Origin: Flavobacteriaceae bacterium PS02337
GTDB taxonomy: Bacteria; Bacteroidota; Bacteroidia; Flavobacteriales; Flavobacteriaceae
DNA: 64,000 nucleotides
Reading direction: 5' to 3'
Assembly: GCA_029959285.1 (NCBI GenBank)
Contig: JASCOE010000001.1
Location: 186,001-250,000 of the forward strand
Shown: in pieces, positions 51,618 through 60,963 of the stretch
How the letters are laid out: every line of letters begins with the position of its first letter
Numbering within the stretch: the stretch's first letter is position 1
Notes under the pieces: generated by a model
Databases searched by the model: none
Seen by the model: the letters and a program-made list of their open reading frames with translations, nothing else
Told to the model about the DNA's origin: nothing
Program-made: the position numbers and the translations under genes

Positions 51618-53900
51618 ATGCGCCTAAATCAGTTGTCCATTTTAAATATCAAATCAAAAAAACTCCTTTCAGATACGATTTGGAAAGCAGTTTCTATGAT
51701 TTTTGCATTGTTGGTGCTTTTTACACAAAAATCATTCTCGCAAGAAGTAAAAAAAGACAGCATAAAAAGACCAAAAATCGGTTTGGTTTTAAGCGGCGGC
51801 GGCGCGAAAGGTTTTGCACATATTGGCGTTTTGAAAGTTTTGGAAGAAGCCGGAATCAAAATCGATTACATTGGCGGAACCAGTATGGGATCTGTAATTG
51901 GCGGACTTTATGCTTCTGGTTATAATGCTTCTCAAATTGATTCAATTTTCAAGAAAACCAATTTCGACGAATTAATAAACGATTATATTCCGAGATCTTC
52001 TAAGAATTTTTATGGTAAAAAGAATGACGAATTGTACGCAATCGTTTTGCCGTTTAGCAATTTTAGAGTCGGGATTCCAGAAGCGCTTTCAAAAGGAATG
52101 TACAATTATAATTTGTTAAGCAGTTTAACTCGAAATGTTCGCCACATTCGTGATTTCAATAAACTCCCAACTCCCTTTTTATGTATCGGAACTAATATTG
52201 AAACTGGCGAAGAAGTTTTATTAAACAAAGGAAATCTGGTTCAAGCTATGATGGCGAGTGCCGCTTTTCCTTCCCTTTTTACTCCAGTAGAAATTGATGG
52301 AAATTTATTGGTCGACGGCGGTGTTGTAAACAATTACCCTATTGAAGAAGTACGAAAACTGGGCGCCGATATTATTATTGGTGTTGACGTTCAGGACGAT
52401 TTGATGAAGAGAAAAAACCTGAAAAATGCTACCCGAATTTTGGTTCAGATTACCAATCTTCAGTCTATTGATAAAATGAAAAATAAAATAAAAAACACCG
52501 ATGTCTACATTAAGCCAGATATTCGTGACTTTGGTGTAATTTCATTTGATCGAGGTGAAGAAATTATTCGAAAAGGTGAAGAAGCGGCTTTTGCAGTTTA
52601 TGAAAAAATCAAAGCTTTATCGGATGAAACCACTTTTTACAAAAAACCAAAATTAAAAGTTGCGACAGACACGATTCAAATTCAGAAAATAAATACCGAT
52701 CAATTAGATAATTATACGAAAGAATATATTCGTGGTAAACTTCGTTTTAAGCCTGGAAGCACCATTACGTATGATAATCTTAAAACCGGAATTAATAATC
52801 TGAACGCAACGCAGAACTTTAGTACAATTTCCTATTGTCTGCAGCCTGACGGCGAAAAAGACGATTTAGATTTGGTTTTAAAGGAAAATCCAACACAAAC
52901 TTTTTTGAAACTTGGACTTCATTACGACGGACTTTATAAAAGTGGTATTTTATTGAATCTGACTCATAAAAAGACATTTCTAAAAAATGATGTTACTTCT
53001 GTAGACATTATTTTGGGAGATAATTTTAGATACGATTTGAATTATTATGTCGAAAATGGATTTAATATCAGTTTTGGTTTTCGTTCAAGACTAAATCAAT
53101 TTAATCGAAATGTTACAAACACTTTGAGTAATCTTGTTCCTCAAAATTCAAATGTCAATTTAATTAATGTTGATTTTTTGGATTTGTCCAATCAGGCTTA
53201 TTTTCAAACAATTTTCGTTCAGAAGTTTTTAATGGGCGGAGGTTTAGAATATAAATATCTGAAAATAAATTCGCCAACACTTGCCAACGAAGACAATGTT
53301 ATCGATAAAAGCAATTATTTTAGCGCTTTTGCCTATTTAAAATACGATTCTTTTGATGACAAATATTATCCAAGTTCTGGATTGTATTTCTCAACAGATC
53401 TGCAAACTTATTTAGCATCTTCAGATTATACGAATACTTTTAAACCCTTTTCTATGGCAAAGGCAGAAGTCTCTTTTGTAGAAACATTATTTAGAAGAGC
53501 AACTGTAAAAATCGATGCCGATGCCGGATTTACTTTTGGAAATAGCAGTGTTCCGTTCTTCAACTATATATTGGGAGGTTACGGTTACAGCAAAATAAAC
53601 AACTTCAATTATTTCTACGGATATGATTTCTTAAGTATTGCTGGAGACAGTTTTATAAAAACAGGAATTACCTTAGACTACGAAATCATTAGAAAAAATC
53701 ACATTAATCTTTCGGCGAATTTTGCCAATTTAGGTGATAATATTTTTAGTGGCGTCGATTGGATTTCTATGCCAAAATATACAGGTTACGCTGTAGGTTA
53801 CGGATTAGAAACCATTATTGGTCCAATTGAAATTAAGCAATCTTGGTCTCCAGAAATGTCTAAAAGTTTTACTTGGTTTAGCATTGGCTTCTTGTTTTAG
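51618..53900 (+). CDS. Patatin-like phospholipase with C-terminal outer-membrane barrel
   Basis: 760 residues from the ATG at 51618; another possible start is MIFALLVLF at 51696, where the signal sequence begins. The patatin domain (about 55-240) has the oxyanion loop SGGGAKG, nucleophile GGTSMGS and catalytic Asp in VDGGVVNN. Then comes a POTRA-like part (about 340-420) and a C-terminal 16-strand-type barrel ending in Phe (SFTWFSIGFLF). This is the plan of patatin-type autotransporters of the PlpD group, which carry a lipase to the surface. Confidence 0.92.
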   Translation: MRLNQLSILNIKSKKLLSDTIWKAVSMIFALLVLFTQKSFSQEVKKDSIKRPKIGLVLSGGGAKGFAHIGVLKVLEEAGIKIDYIGGTSMGSVIGGLYASGYNASQIDSIFKKTNFDELINDYIPRSSKNFYGKKNDELYAIVLPFSNFRVGIPEALSKGMYNYNLLSSLTRNVRHIRDFNKLPTPFLCIGTNIETGEEVLLNKGNLVQAMMASAAFPSLFTPVEIDGNLLVDGGVVNNYPIEEVRKLGADIIIGVDVQDDLMKRKNLKNATRILVQITNLQSIDKMKNKIKNTDVYIKPDIRDFGVISFDRGEEIIRKGEEAAFAVYEKIKALSDETTFYKKPKLKVATDTIQIQKINTDQLDNYTKEYIRGKLRFKPGSTITYDNLKTGINNLNATQNFSTISYCLQPDGEKDDLDLVLKENPTQTFLKLGLHYDGLYKSGILLNLTHKKTFLKNDVTSVDIILGDNFRYDLNYYVENGFNISFGFRSRLNQFNRNVTNTLSNLVPQNSNVNLINVDFLDLSNQAYFQTIFVQKFLMGGGLEYKYLKINSPTLANEDNVIDKSNYFSAFAYLKYDSFDDKYYPSSGLYFSTDLQTYLASSDYTNTFKPFSMAKAEVSFVETLFRRATVKIDADAGFTFGNSSVPFFNYILGGYGYSKINNFNYFYGYDFLSIAGDSFIKTGITLDYEIIRKNHINLSANFANLGDNIFSGVDWISMPKYTGYAVGYGLETIIGPIEIKQSWSPEMSKSFTWFSIGFLF

Positions 53901-54214
53901 TATTATCTTAGTGAATACTTCAATAAAATCGTATTATTTTTTTGCTTCATAAAAATTATATCAAAAAATATTAAATTATTTTAGTTATAATTAATATAAT
54001 TTTTATTTTTACTTCGAAAAAATTACGACATTTGTTATAATGAAAACAAAATGGACAGGTTTATTAGAGTATCTTCAATTCCTCATCAAGAGAAATCCTG
54101 AGTAAGCTTTCGAATTGAGATAATTAGGTCATTCAAATAGAATGATTGAATTATCTGTTCACACAATTCAAATTTTCGAATTATCTAATTTACAAATTAT
54201 CTAATTGAAAAGCC
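53901..54214. other. Intergenic region with a tiny ORF
   Basis: 314 bases before hmgA. It contains an AT-rich stretch, a 21-codon ORF at 54040-54105 and then iterated words ATTCAAAT, TCGAATT and AATTATCTAATT. A clear promoter was not found. Confidence 0.5.
54040..54105 (+). CDS. Possible 21-residue peptide upstream of hmgA
   Basis: ATG to TAA with the sequence MKTKWTGLLEYLQF followed by LIKRNPE. It begins shortly after an AT-rich promoter-like stretch and has Trp, Tyr and Phe codons, so a leader peptide for the aromatic catabolic genes is conceivable. It may as well be chance. Confidence 0.25.
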   Translation: MKTKWTGLLEYLQFLIKRNPE

Positions 54215-55372
54215 ATGCCATTATATCACAAACTCGGAGATTTTCCGCAAAAGCGACACACCCAATTTGAAAAACCAAACGGAGGTTTTTATTACGAACA
54301 ATTGTTTGGAACCGAAGGTTTTCATGGACATTCGTCATTATCTTATCACGTACACAGACCAACGCAGGTTAAAGAAATTTTAAATTCGTATTCGGTTGAA
54401 CCAAAAATTGCAATCGGAAAAAATATAAAATCATTACTTTTTAAAGGTTTTGAATTGAAACCAGAAAACGACTTTTTAGACAGCCGAAAAGCAATGTTAG
54501 TCAATAAAGACTGTATTATTGGCTTGGCTGCGCCGAAAGAATCGCTTCGAAATTATTTCTACAAAAATGCCGATGCCGATGAAATGCTTTTCATCCATAA
54601 AGGAAAAGGAAAGTTAAGAACCATGCTTGGAAATATTCCGTTTGAATATGGCGATTATTTAATTATTCCGCGTGGTATTATTTATCAAATTGATTTTGAA
54701 ACAGAAGATAATCGACTATTTTATGTAGAATCTTTTTCTCCATTTTATACGCCAAAACGATATAAAAACCAATCTGGTCAGCATTTAGAACATTCTCCAT
54801 TTTGCGAGCGTGATTTTATTTTGCCAAATGAATTGGAAACGCACGATGAAAAAGGTGATTTTTTAATTAAAATCAAAAAAGAAGGCATGCTTCACGAAGT
54901 GGTTTATGCAACGCATCCTTTTGACGTTGTGGGTTGGGACGGTTACAATTTCCCATACGGATTTTCAATTCACAATTTCGAACCTATAACGGGGCGTGTT
55001 CATCAACCGCCACCAGTTCATCAAACTTTTGAAACGGCTACTTTTGTCGTTTGCTCTTTCTGCCCAAGACTTTACGATTATCATCCGAAAGCAATTCCGG
55101 CGCCTTACAATCACAGCAATATAGATTCTGACGAAGTACTATATTATGTAGATGGCGATTTTATGAGTCGTAATAATATTGAGCAAGGTCACATCACTTT
55201 ACATCCAAAAGGAATTCCGCACGGACCAGCGCCTGGCGCGATGGAACGCAGTATTGGTCATAAAGAAACTCAGGAATTAGCCGTTATGGTTGATACTTTC
55301 AGACCGTTAATGGTTACGGAAGAAGCTATGGGTCTTGATGATGGGAAATATTATAAATCTTGGACGGAGTAA
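54215..55372 (+). CDS. hmgA: Homogentisate 1,2-dioxygenase
   Basis: 385 residues, the short form. It opens the homogentisate ring with oxygen in tyrosine breakdown to maleylacetoacetate. The cupin ligands lie in the region HQPPPVHQTFETATFVVCSF and in NSDEVLYY-like HSNIDSDEVLYYVDGDF, plus the last His in TLHPKGIPHGPAPG. The opening MPLYHKLGDFPQKRHTQF is typical of the bacterial short HGD group. hppD, the preceding step of the pathway, is the next gene, after the CGCAAAG element. Confidence 0.92.
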   Translation: MPLYHKLGDFPQKRHTQFEKPNGGFYYEQLFGTEGFHGHSSLSYHVHRPTQVKEILNSYSVEPKIAIGKNIKSLLFKGFELKPENDFLDSRKAMLVNKDCIIGLAAPKESLRNYFYKNADADEMLFIHKGKGKLRTMLGNIPFEYGDYLIIPRGIIYQIDFETEDNRLFYVESFSPFYTPKRYKNQSGQHLEHSPFCERDFILPNELETHDEKGDFLIKIKKEGMLHEVVYATHPFDVVGWDGYNFPYGFSIHNFEPITGRVHQPPPVHQTFETATFVVCSFCPRLYDYHPKAIPAPYNHSNIDSDEVLYYVDGDFMSRNNIEQGHITLHPKGIPHGPAPGAMERSIGHKETQELAVMVDTFRPLMVTEEAMGLDDGKYYKSWTE

Positions 55373-55390
55373 TTTCAATTTTCTAACGCA

Positions 55391-55538
55391 TTTTTAACGC
55401 AAAGTTCGCAGAGGATTTTTCGCAAAGTTTGCAAAGATTTTTGATGGCGTTTTACTCAAATGAGTTCACAAAGCTTTGCGTTCTTCGCGATTTATAAAAT
55501 CTTACTAATAAAAATCTTTGCGCCCTTTGCGTTAAAAA
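55391..55538. repeat. Dispersed palindromic element, CGCAAAG family, copy 2
   Basis: A perfect 14-base terminal inverted repeat, TTTTTAACGCAAAG (55391-55404) and CTTTGCGTTAAAAA (55525-55538), around repeated GCAAAG/CTTTGC words. Same design as 570-692 but with its own sequence details. It separates hmgA and hppD. Confidence 0.8.
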
Positions 55539-55603
55539 AAAAATCTAAACACAACATTTCGGAAAATCAATTAAACGATTAACCGATTAAACAAATAAAC
55601 ATC

Positions 55604-56764
55604 ATGTCAAAAGAAGTAAAATCAGTAGAATACGGATTAGAAAAAATATTTGAAGGAGCACAAGATTTCCTTCCTTTATTAGGAACAGATTATGTGGAAT
55701 TTTATGTGGGGAACGCCAAACAATCTGCACATTATTATAAAACTGCTTTTGGTTATCAGTCCTTGGCTTACGCTGGATTGGAAACTGGAGTAAAAGACAA
55801 AGCATCTTATGTTTTGAAACAAGACAAAATCAGAATTGTTTTGACAACGCCTTTAACACAAGATTCTCCAATTCATGCGCATCTTCAAAAACATGGTGAC
55901 GGAGTAAAAGTGGCGGCACTTTGGGTTGAAGACGCTACAAAATCTTATGAAGAAACCATGAAACGCGGCGCGCGTTCTTTCATGGAACCAACTGTTGAAG
56001 AAGATGAATTTGGTCAAGTAATCCGTTCTGGAATTTATACTTACGGAGAAACCGTTCATATTTTCGTAGAAAGAAAAAACTATAATGGAGTTTTCCTTCC
56101 AGGTTACAAAGAATGGAAATCAGATTACAATCCAGAACCAACTGGATTAAAATATATCGACCACATGGTTGGAAATGTGGGTTGGCACGAAATGAATACT
56201 TGGGTAAAATTCTACGAAGACGTAATGGGATTTGTGAATTTCTTATCTTTTGATGACAAACAAATTACTACAGAATATTCTGCATTAATGAGTAAAGTAA
56301 TGTCTAATGGAAACGGAAGAATTAAATTCCCTATCAACGAACCAGCTGAAGGAAAGAAAAAATCACAAATTGAAGAATATTTAGATTTCTACGGCGGACC
56401 TGGAATTCAGCACATCGCAATTGCTACAGATGATATTATTAAAACCGTATCACAATTAAGAGCTCGTGGTGTTGAATTTTTATCTGCTCCTCCTCATACT
56501 TATTACCAAGCAATTCCTGAAAGATTGGGAGTTCATATGGACATGATGAAAGAAGATTTAAACGAAATAGAAAAATTAGCGATCATGGTTGATGCCGATG
56601 AAGATGGTTATCTTTTACAAATTTTCACAAAGCCAGTTCAAGACAGACCGACACTTTTCTTCGAAATTATTCAAAGAATGGGTGCAAAAGGGTTTGGCGC
56701 AGGTAACTTTAAAGCTCTTTTTGAGTCAATTGAAAGAGAGCAAGAATTGAGAGGAACACTATAA
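55604..56764 (+). CDS. hppD: 4-Hydroxyphenylpyruvate dioxygenase
   Basis: 386 residues. It turns 4-hydroxyphenylpyruvate into homogentisate, the substrate of HmgA. Two vicinal-oxygen-chelate domains are seen; the second holds the iron ligands: His in YIDHMVGNV, His in GGPGIQHIAIAT and Glu in PTLFFEIIQR. The C-terminal GAGNFKALFESIEREQ is the lid helix of the family. ATG start at 55604. Confidence 0.95.
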   Translation: MSKEVKSVEYGLEKIFEGAQDFLPLLGTDYVEFYVGNAKQSAHYYKTAFGYQSLAYAGLETGVKDKASYVLKQDKIRIVLTTPLTQDSPIHAHLQKHGDGVKVAALWVEDATKSYEETMKRGARSFMEPTVEEDEFGQVIRSGIYTYGETVHIFVERKNYNGVFLPGYKEWKSDYNPEPTGLKYIDHMVGNVGWHEMNTWVKFYEDVMGFVNFLSFDDKQITTEYSALMSKVMSNGNGRIKFPINEPAEGKKKSQIEEYLDFYGGPGIQHIAIATDDIIKTVSQLRARGVEFLSAPPHTYYQAIPERLGVHMDMMKEDLNEIEKLAIMVDADEDGYLLQIFTKPVQDRPTLFFEIIQRMGAKGFGAGNFKALFESIEREQELRGTL

Positions 56765-56873
56765 AATGTTAATTTTGATACACAAAACAGCATAATTCTC
56801 TAAAAAACGATGCTTTTTTTGCAAATGTTATGTTAAACTTGACTTTGGCTATTTATTTTTTGAACTTTCTATC

Positions 56874-56881
56874 TATCTTTG
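56874..56881 (+). promoter_or_regulatory. Promoter box of the candidate RNA
   Basis: TATCTTTG followed by C, a perfect TAnnTTTG. TTG words lie at 56839, 56845 and 56860, none at ideal spacing. Confidence 0.6.
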
Positions 56882-56887
56882 CACTCG

Positions 56888-56996
56888 CAAATCAGGAAGG
56901 GGTGGTTTCCTTCCGAATTGATATAAATTTCATAATTTATAGTTTTTTGGTTAGTTAATAGCATAAAAACTCAGTCATTCTTGACTGAGTTTTTTT
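56888..56996 (+). ncRNA. Candidate small RNA or attenuated leader
   Basis: About 110 bases from the expected start after TATCTTTG to a terminator. The 5' part has a hairpin GGAAGG-GGTGGTTT-CCTTCC at 56896-56915. The 3' end is the stem AAAAACTCAGTCA/TGACTGAGTTTTT with a run of T. No ATG ORF is present, only an 18-codon GTG ORF. Either a free small RNA or a leader that controls read-through into DUF3108 and kynA fits. Confidence 0.45.
56965..56996 (+). terminator. Terminator before the DUF3108 gene
   Basis: A 13-base stem (56965-56977) with a four-base loop, followed by seven T. Confidence 0.9.
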
Positions 56997-57062
56997 GTTT
57001 TGGTACATTTGGAATAGAATTTGCATTTATTTATCTTTATAATGAAATGTAAAAATTGTACT

Positions 57063-57833
57063 ATGAAAAAGTTCATCCTCATCATATTAGCACTAACAAC
57101 TCTCGGCTTCGACACTCAAAAAGAAGACGCTTTCGATACTGGAGAATATTTTAAATTTAGAATTCACTACGGAATTGTAAATGCAGGTTATGCAACTCTC
57201 GAAGTAAAAGACGCTACAATCAATAATAAAAAGGTATACCATTCTATTGGAAAAGGTTACACTACCGGAATGTCTAAATTTTTCTTCAAAGTAGAAGATT
57301 TGTACGAAAGTTATTTTGACAAAGAAACTGGAAAACCTTACCGATACGTTCGAAAAATTGACGAAGGTGGTTACACCAAAAATCAAGAAGGTTTTTTCAA
57401 TCAAGGCGAAAACAGAGTTTTGGTAAAAGATTACAAAAGAAAATCTGAAAAAACGATTATTGTTACCGAAGAAGTGCAAGATATTGTTTCGGCTTTTTAC
57501 TATTTAAGAAACCATCCAAATATTGATAAATTAAAATCTGGTGACGCAATTTCTATTGACATGTTTTTTGATGAAGAAATCACAAAATTTAAGTTAAAAT
57601 ATATAGGTCGTCAAGATATTACAACTAAATTTGGGACGATTTCTACGATGGTTTTTAAACCTTCAGTTCAGACCGGAAGAGTGTTTAAAGAAAAAGAAAG
57701 CTTAACGCTCTGGATAACAGACGACGTAAATAAAGTTCCAATTAGAATAAAAGCAGATTTGGCCGTAGGATCTCTTAAAGCCGATCTCGATGAATATAAA
57801 GGATTAAAAAGTCCACTTAAAGCAAAAAAATAA
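57063..57833 (+). CDS. DUF3108 protein, predicted periplasmic
   Basis: 256 residues from the ATG at 57063, where a signal peptide begins (MKKFILIILALTTLGFDT). A TTG at 57021 would add a Cys-containing 14-residue stretch and is rejected. The body is a beta-rich domain: GEYFKFRIHYGIVNAGYATLEV, then LRNHPNIDKLKSGDAISIDMF, GTISTMVFKPSVQTGRVF, and ESLTLWITDDVNKVPIRIK, typical of DUF3108. Function unknown, probably lipid or envelope related. The stop overlaps the kynA start (TAATG). Confidence 0.85.
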   Translation: MKKFILIILALTTLGFDTQKEDAFDTGEYFKFRIHYGIVNAGYATLEVKDATINNKKVYHSIGKGYTTGMSKFFFKVEDLYESYFDKETGKPYRYVRKIDEGGYTKNQEGFFNQGENRVLVKDYKRKSEKTIIVTEEVQDIVSAFYYLRNHPNIDKLKSGDAISIDMFFDEEITKFKLKYIGRQDITTKFGTISTMVFKPSVQTGRVFKEKESLTLWITDDVNKVPIRIKADLAVGSLKADLDEYKGLKSPLKAKK

Positions 57834-58774
57834 TGAACCCTACAGATAATTCTGAAGCAATCTTAAAAGAAATTGATCAAAAATTTCAAGCCATAAATCA
57901 AAAAACTGATGTACAATTAGAAGGATTACTTTGGGCTAAACCAATTACTTATTGGGATTATATTCAGACTGATGCACTTTTAAATTTACAAATTCAACGC
58001 ACTACACTTCCTGACGAAATGGTTTTTATCATGTATCATCAGGTAAACGAATTAATCTTCAAAATGATTTTGTGGGAAATTGATCAAATTGCTGAAAAAG
58101 AAAACATTCAGGTTGATTTTTTCAGTGAAAGATTATCAAGAATTACTCGATATTTTGATATGCTTACTAACTCTTTTAGTATTATGGAAAACGGTATGGA
58201 AGTAGATCAATATATGAAATTCAGAAATACACTTACTCCAGCAAGTGGTTTTCAGAGTGCACAATATAGAATGATAGAATTTGCTTCTACAGATGTTATC
58301 AATTTAACAGACAGAAGATACAAAGCAAACTTCGACGAAAATACCGATTTAGAAACCAGCTTTGAACATTTATATTGGCAAGCTGCTGGAAAAGATTATC
58401 ATACTGGCGAAAAATCTTATTTGCTTCAGGAATTCGAAAACAAATATAAAGGTCAATTTTTAAGACAAATGTCTTCATTTAAAACTAAAAATATTTGGCA
58501 AAAATTCACACAATTACCAGTTGAAGACCAACAAAATGCAGAATTAATTACTGCGATGCGCCATTACGACCAAACGGTAAATATTACTTGGGTAATGCAA
58601 CACCTTAATACAGCAAGAAAATATATTTTAGAAAGCGGAAAAGGAAACGGTGAGGCAACTGGCGGAAGTGACTGGCAAAAATATATGCATCCAAAATACC
58701 AAAGACGCATCTTTTTTCCTAAATTGTGGACCGAAGAAGAATTGTCCAATTGGGGAAATGAAACCGCAGAATAA
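57833..58774 (+). CDS. kynA: Tryptophan 2,3-dioxygenase
   Basis: 313 residues. A heme enzyme that opens the indole ring of tryptophan to N-formylkynurenine. The distal-pocket His lies in MYHQVNELIFKMILWE, with the family words LTPASGFQSAQYRMIEF and the C-terminal GNGEATGGSDWQKYM that closes over the substrate. The proximal His is in NITWVMQHLNTA or nearby. It is coupled by one-base overlap to the DUF3108 gene. No other kynurenine pathway gene is adjacent. Confidence 0.94.
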   Translation: MNPTDNSEAILKEIDQKFQAINQKTDVQLEGLLWAKPITYWDYIQTDALLNLQIQRTTLPDEMVFIMYHQVNELIFKMILWEIDQIAEKENIQVDFFSERLSRITRYFDMLTNSFSIMENGMEVDQYMKFRNTLTPASGFQSAQYRMIEFASTDVINLTDRRYKANFDENTDLETSFEHLYWQAAGKDYHTGEKSYLLQEFENKYKGQFLRQMSSFKTKNIWQKFTQLPVEDQQNAELITAMRHYDQTVNITWVMQHLNTARKYILESGKGNGEATGGSDWQKYMHPKYQRRIFFPKLWTEEELSNWGNETAE

Positions 58775-58798
58775 TTTCACCACAAAAAAACAAAAAGT

Positions 58799-60019
58799 TT
58801 GAAAAAAGCAGTCGTAATTTTAATTGTCTTGTTTTCTATTTTTTCATGTAAAAAAGCAGAAGAAAAAGTAGAAACCAAAATTACTAAACCAGCAACCAAA
58901 AAAATAGAATTCGGTTTTAATTACGCAGATTTCAATGTTGTTAATGATACCATTTCAAAAGGAGATTCTTTTGGCTCAATCATTCAAAGTCAAAATATTG
59001 GAGACAAAAAAGTTTTTGACATTGTAGAACAAGTTAAAGATTCTTTTAATGTAAGAAGTATTCGTTACGGCAAACCTTTTACTTTACTTCGTTCAAAAAA
59101 CAAAACCAACAATTTACAGGTTTTCATTTATCAGCCAGATGCATTAAGTTATTATGTTATTGACTTAAGAGACAGTATTGCAAAAGCTTACAAAAAAGTA
59201 AAACCGGTTACCTTAAAAAGAAAAATTATTGGAGGCGTTTTAAAGACTTCATTATCCGAAACTTTAGGAGGTGAAGATGTTGAAACCGCTTTGGCAAGCA
59301 GAATTACAAAAGTATTTTCTTGGTCAATTGACTTCTTTAAACTTAAAAAAGGAGATCGTTACGGATTAATTTTTACAGAACGATTTATAAATGGCAAAAC
59401 GTATGACGGTGTTGAAGATCTTGAAGCTGCATTTTTTGAATATAAAGGTAAAATCGTTTATGCTTTTCCTTTTGAGAGAGATACAACTTCGGGAAAAATT
59501 GAATATTATGATGATGAAGGAAAAACACTTAAAAATTTCTTTCTGAAAACACCAATTAAATTCAGCCGAATCACTTCGAGATTTACAATGAATAGATTTC
59601 ATCCAGTTCAACATACTTGGAAAGCACATAAAGGAACTGATTATGCCGCACCAACTGGAACTCCGATTTCTACAACTGCATCGGGAGTTGTTGAAGCGAC
59701 TGGATATACAGCAGGAAACGGAAACTTTGTAAAAGTAAAACACAACGGAACCTACTCTACTCAATATCTACACATGTCTAAAATCTTGGTTCGTCGCGGA
59801 CAACGCGTAACACAAGGACAGACAATTGGTTTGGTTGGAAGTACAGGTTTAGCTTCTGGCCCTCACGTTTGTTACCGTTTCTGGAAAAATGGCGTACAAG
59901 TCGATGCACTTCGATTGAATCTTCCGACTGGAGAATCTTTGACAGGAAATGACAGAACTCGTTTCATGAAACAGATTGAACCTTTGAAGAGAGAATTGGA
60001 TAGTATTGGGAATTTGTAA
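58799..60019 (+). CDS. M23 (LytM-type) metallopeptidase, lipoprotein
   Basis: 406 residues starting with TTG (TTGAAAAAAGC), 24 bases after the kynA stop. A lipoprotein signal ends at C17 (FSIFSC). The middle part (about 60-250) looks like the LysM/OapA-like N-region of peptidoglycan hydrolases; the M23 domain (about 265-385) has ligands in HKGTDYAAPTG, YLHMSKI and GPHVCYRFW. It would cut peptide crosslinks of peptidoglycan. No ATG in a suitable place; TTG is well supported by the signal sequence. Confidence 0.92.
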   Translation: MKKAVVILIVLFSIFSCKKAEEKVETKITKPATKKIEFGFNYADFNVVNDTISKGDSFGSIIQSQNIGDKKVFDIVEQVKDSFNVRSIRYGKPFTLLRSKNKTNNLQVFIYQPDALSYYVIDLRDSIAKAYKKVKPVTLKRKIIGGVLKTSLSETLGGEDVETALASRITKVFSWSIDFFKLKKGDRYGLIFTERFINGKTYDGVEDLEAAFFEYKGKIVYAFPFERDTTSGKIEYYDDEGKTLKNFFLKTPIKFSRITSRFTMNRFHPVQHTWKAHKGTDYAAPTGTPISTTASGVVEATGYTAGNGNFVKVKHNGTYSTQYLHMSKILVRRGQRVTQGQTIGLVGSTGLASGPHVCYRFWKNGVQVDALRLNLPTGESLTGNDRTRFMKQIEPLKRELDSIGNL

Positions 60020-60062
60020 GAATAATTTTTTATTTTAGCAAAAGACAAATCACCAATCTTAT

Positions 60063-60671
60063 ATGAAACTTAAAAATCTATTACTGCTTCTTACTTTTGC
60101 GGCAAATTTTTCTTTTGCACAAAACAGCATCAAATTAACTAATAGTTACGGAAGCGAAAATAGTGACGTTCAAAGTTTAATTGATTTTGAACACATTTAC
60201 ATTGAGCGATTAAACTTTGAAGAAAAAGCTTTAGAAGGGAAACATTATATAATAAATCTCCAAGAATTTAAAGCTGGAAAATTAACCTCCAAATCTGTGC
60301 TTTTTGACGGAACAGATGATGATCATTTTAAAATAAAATCTAATAAAGAATCTTTAAAATTTCTATTCAAATTAGCAGATGGAAAATTAAAAACACAAAT
60401 CTCATCCAACCGTTACAGAAGCAAGAAATTATATTTCAAGTTAAAAGGCGATCCAGAAAATTATGCATTAAAAGATTTTTTTGGAAACAAAACTGAATTA
60501 AGCATAAACATAAATGAAGAAACACCAATTCTTGCCATAATAACTCCAACAAAACATGCGGATGGTTTTAGTTCTTATTGCGAAGTAGTTCAATCGGACA
60601 TTAAACCAGAAAATCTTGGAACGCATTTTAAAATTCCTCATTATTTTTTAGTTACAATACAATTTAAGTAA
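60063..60671 (+). CDS. Secreted protein, unknown
   Basis: 202 residues. Signal peptide (MKLKNLLLLLTFAANFSFAQ). The rest is beta-rich with alternating charged residues (EGKHYIINLQEFKAGKLTSK) and no domain I recognise. Four short genes of this style (60063-61788) follow the M23 gene on the same strand with small gaps, so they may be one unit. Function not inferable. Confidence 0.65.
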   Translation: MKLKNLLLLLTFAANFSFAQNSIKLTNSYGSENSDVQSLIDFEHIYIERLNFEEKALEGKHYIINLQEFKAGKLTSKSVLFDGTDDDHFKIKSNKESLKFLFKLADGKLKTQISSNRYRSKKLYFKLKGDPENYALKDFFGNKTELSININEETPILAIITPTKHADGFSSYCEVVQSDIKPENLGTHFKIPHYFLVTIQFK

Positions 60672-60681
60672 AGAATAGATT

Positions 60682-60954
60682 ATGAAAAATTCGCGTCTTA
60701 AAACCATGTATCATGAAACTTTTTCGGGTTTAAAATTGTTTTACAGAGACACCAATCTTTCAGAAAATTTAATTTCAAATTATAAAGTTGGTCAAATAAT
60801 TCAGGAAAAAGGTTTTACAGATATGAGTTCGCTTGGAGGCGGACTTTCTGGAAATTTCAGATATTTAATAGCAAGTGCTCACGCCAAAGATTTATCAAAA
60901 TTTAATCCTGATTCAGCAAAGATGGGTCATTTTCTTTTAGATTCAATTGCTTAA
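60682..60954 (+). CDS. Hypothetical protein, possibly the 5' part of a split gene
   Basis: 90 residues without signal peptide. It stops at TAA (60952-60954), after which the same frame continues FKV and then LDIQKISDKTQVFLLNV into the next ORF without any other stop. Changing this TAA to TAT or TAC would give a single protein of about 206 residues. Either two short genes or one gene with a nonsense codon (or sequencing error). No family is recognised. Confidence 0.55.
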   Translation: MKNSRLKTMYHETFSGLKLFYRDTNLSENLISNYKVGQIIQEKGFTDMSSLGGGLSGNFRYLIASAHAKDLSKFNPDSAKMGHFLLDSIA

Positions 60955-60963
60955 TTTAAAGTA

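Noticed and set aside
56888-56996. 6S RNA as identity for the candidate RNA
   Set aside because: 6S RNA is a long closed hairpin pairing both ends; here the 5' hairpin and the terminator are local and separate.
57021-57062. Longer N-terminus for the DUF3108 protein
   Set aside because: It starts with TTG and puts 14 residues with cysteines ahead of a well-formed signal peptide that begins at 57063.
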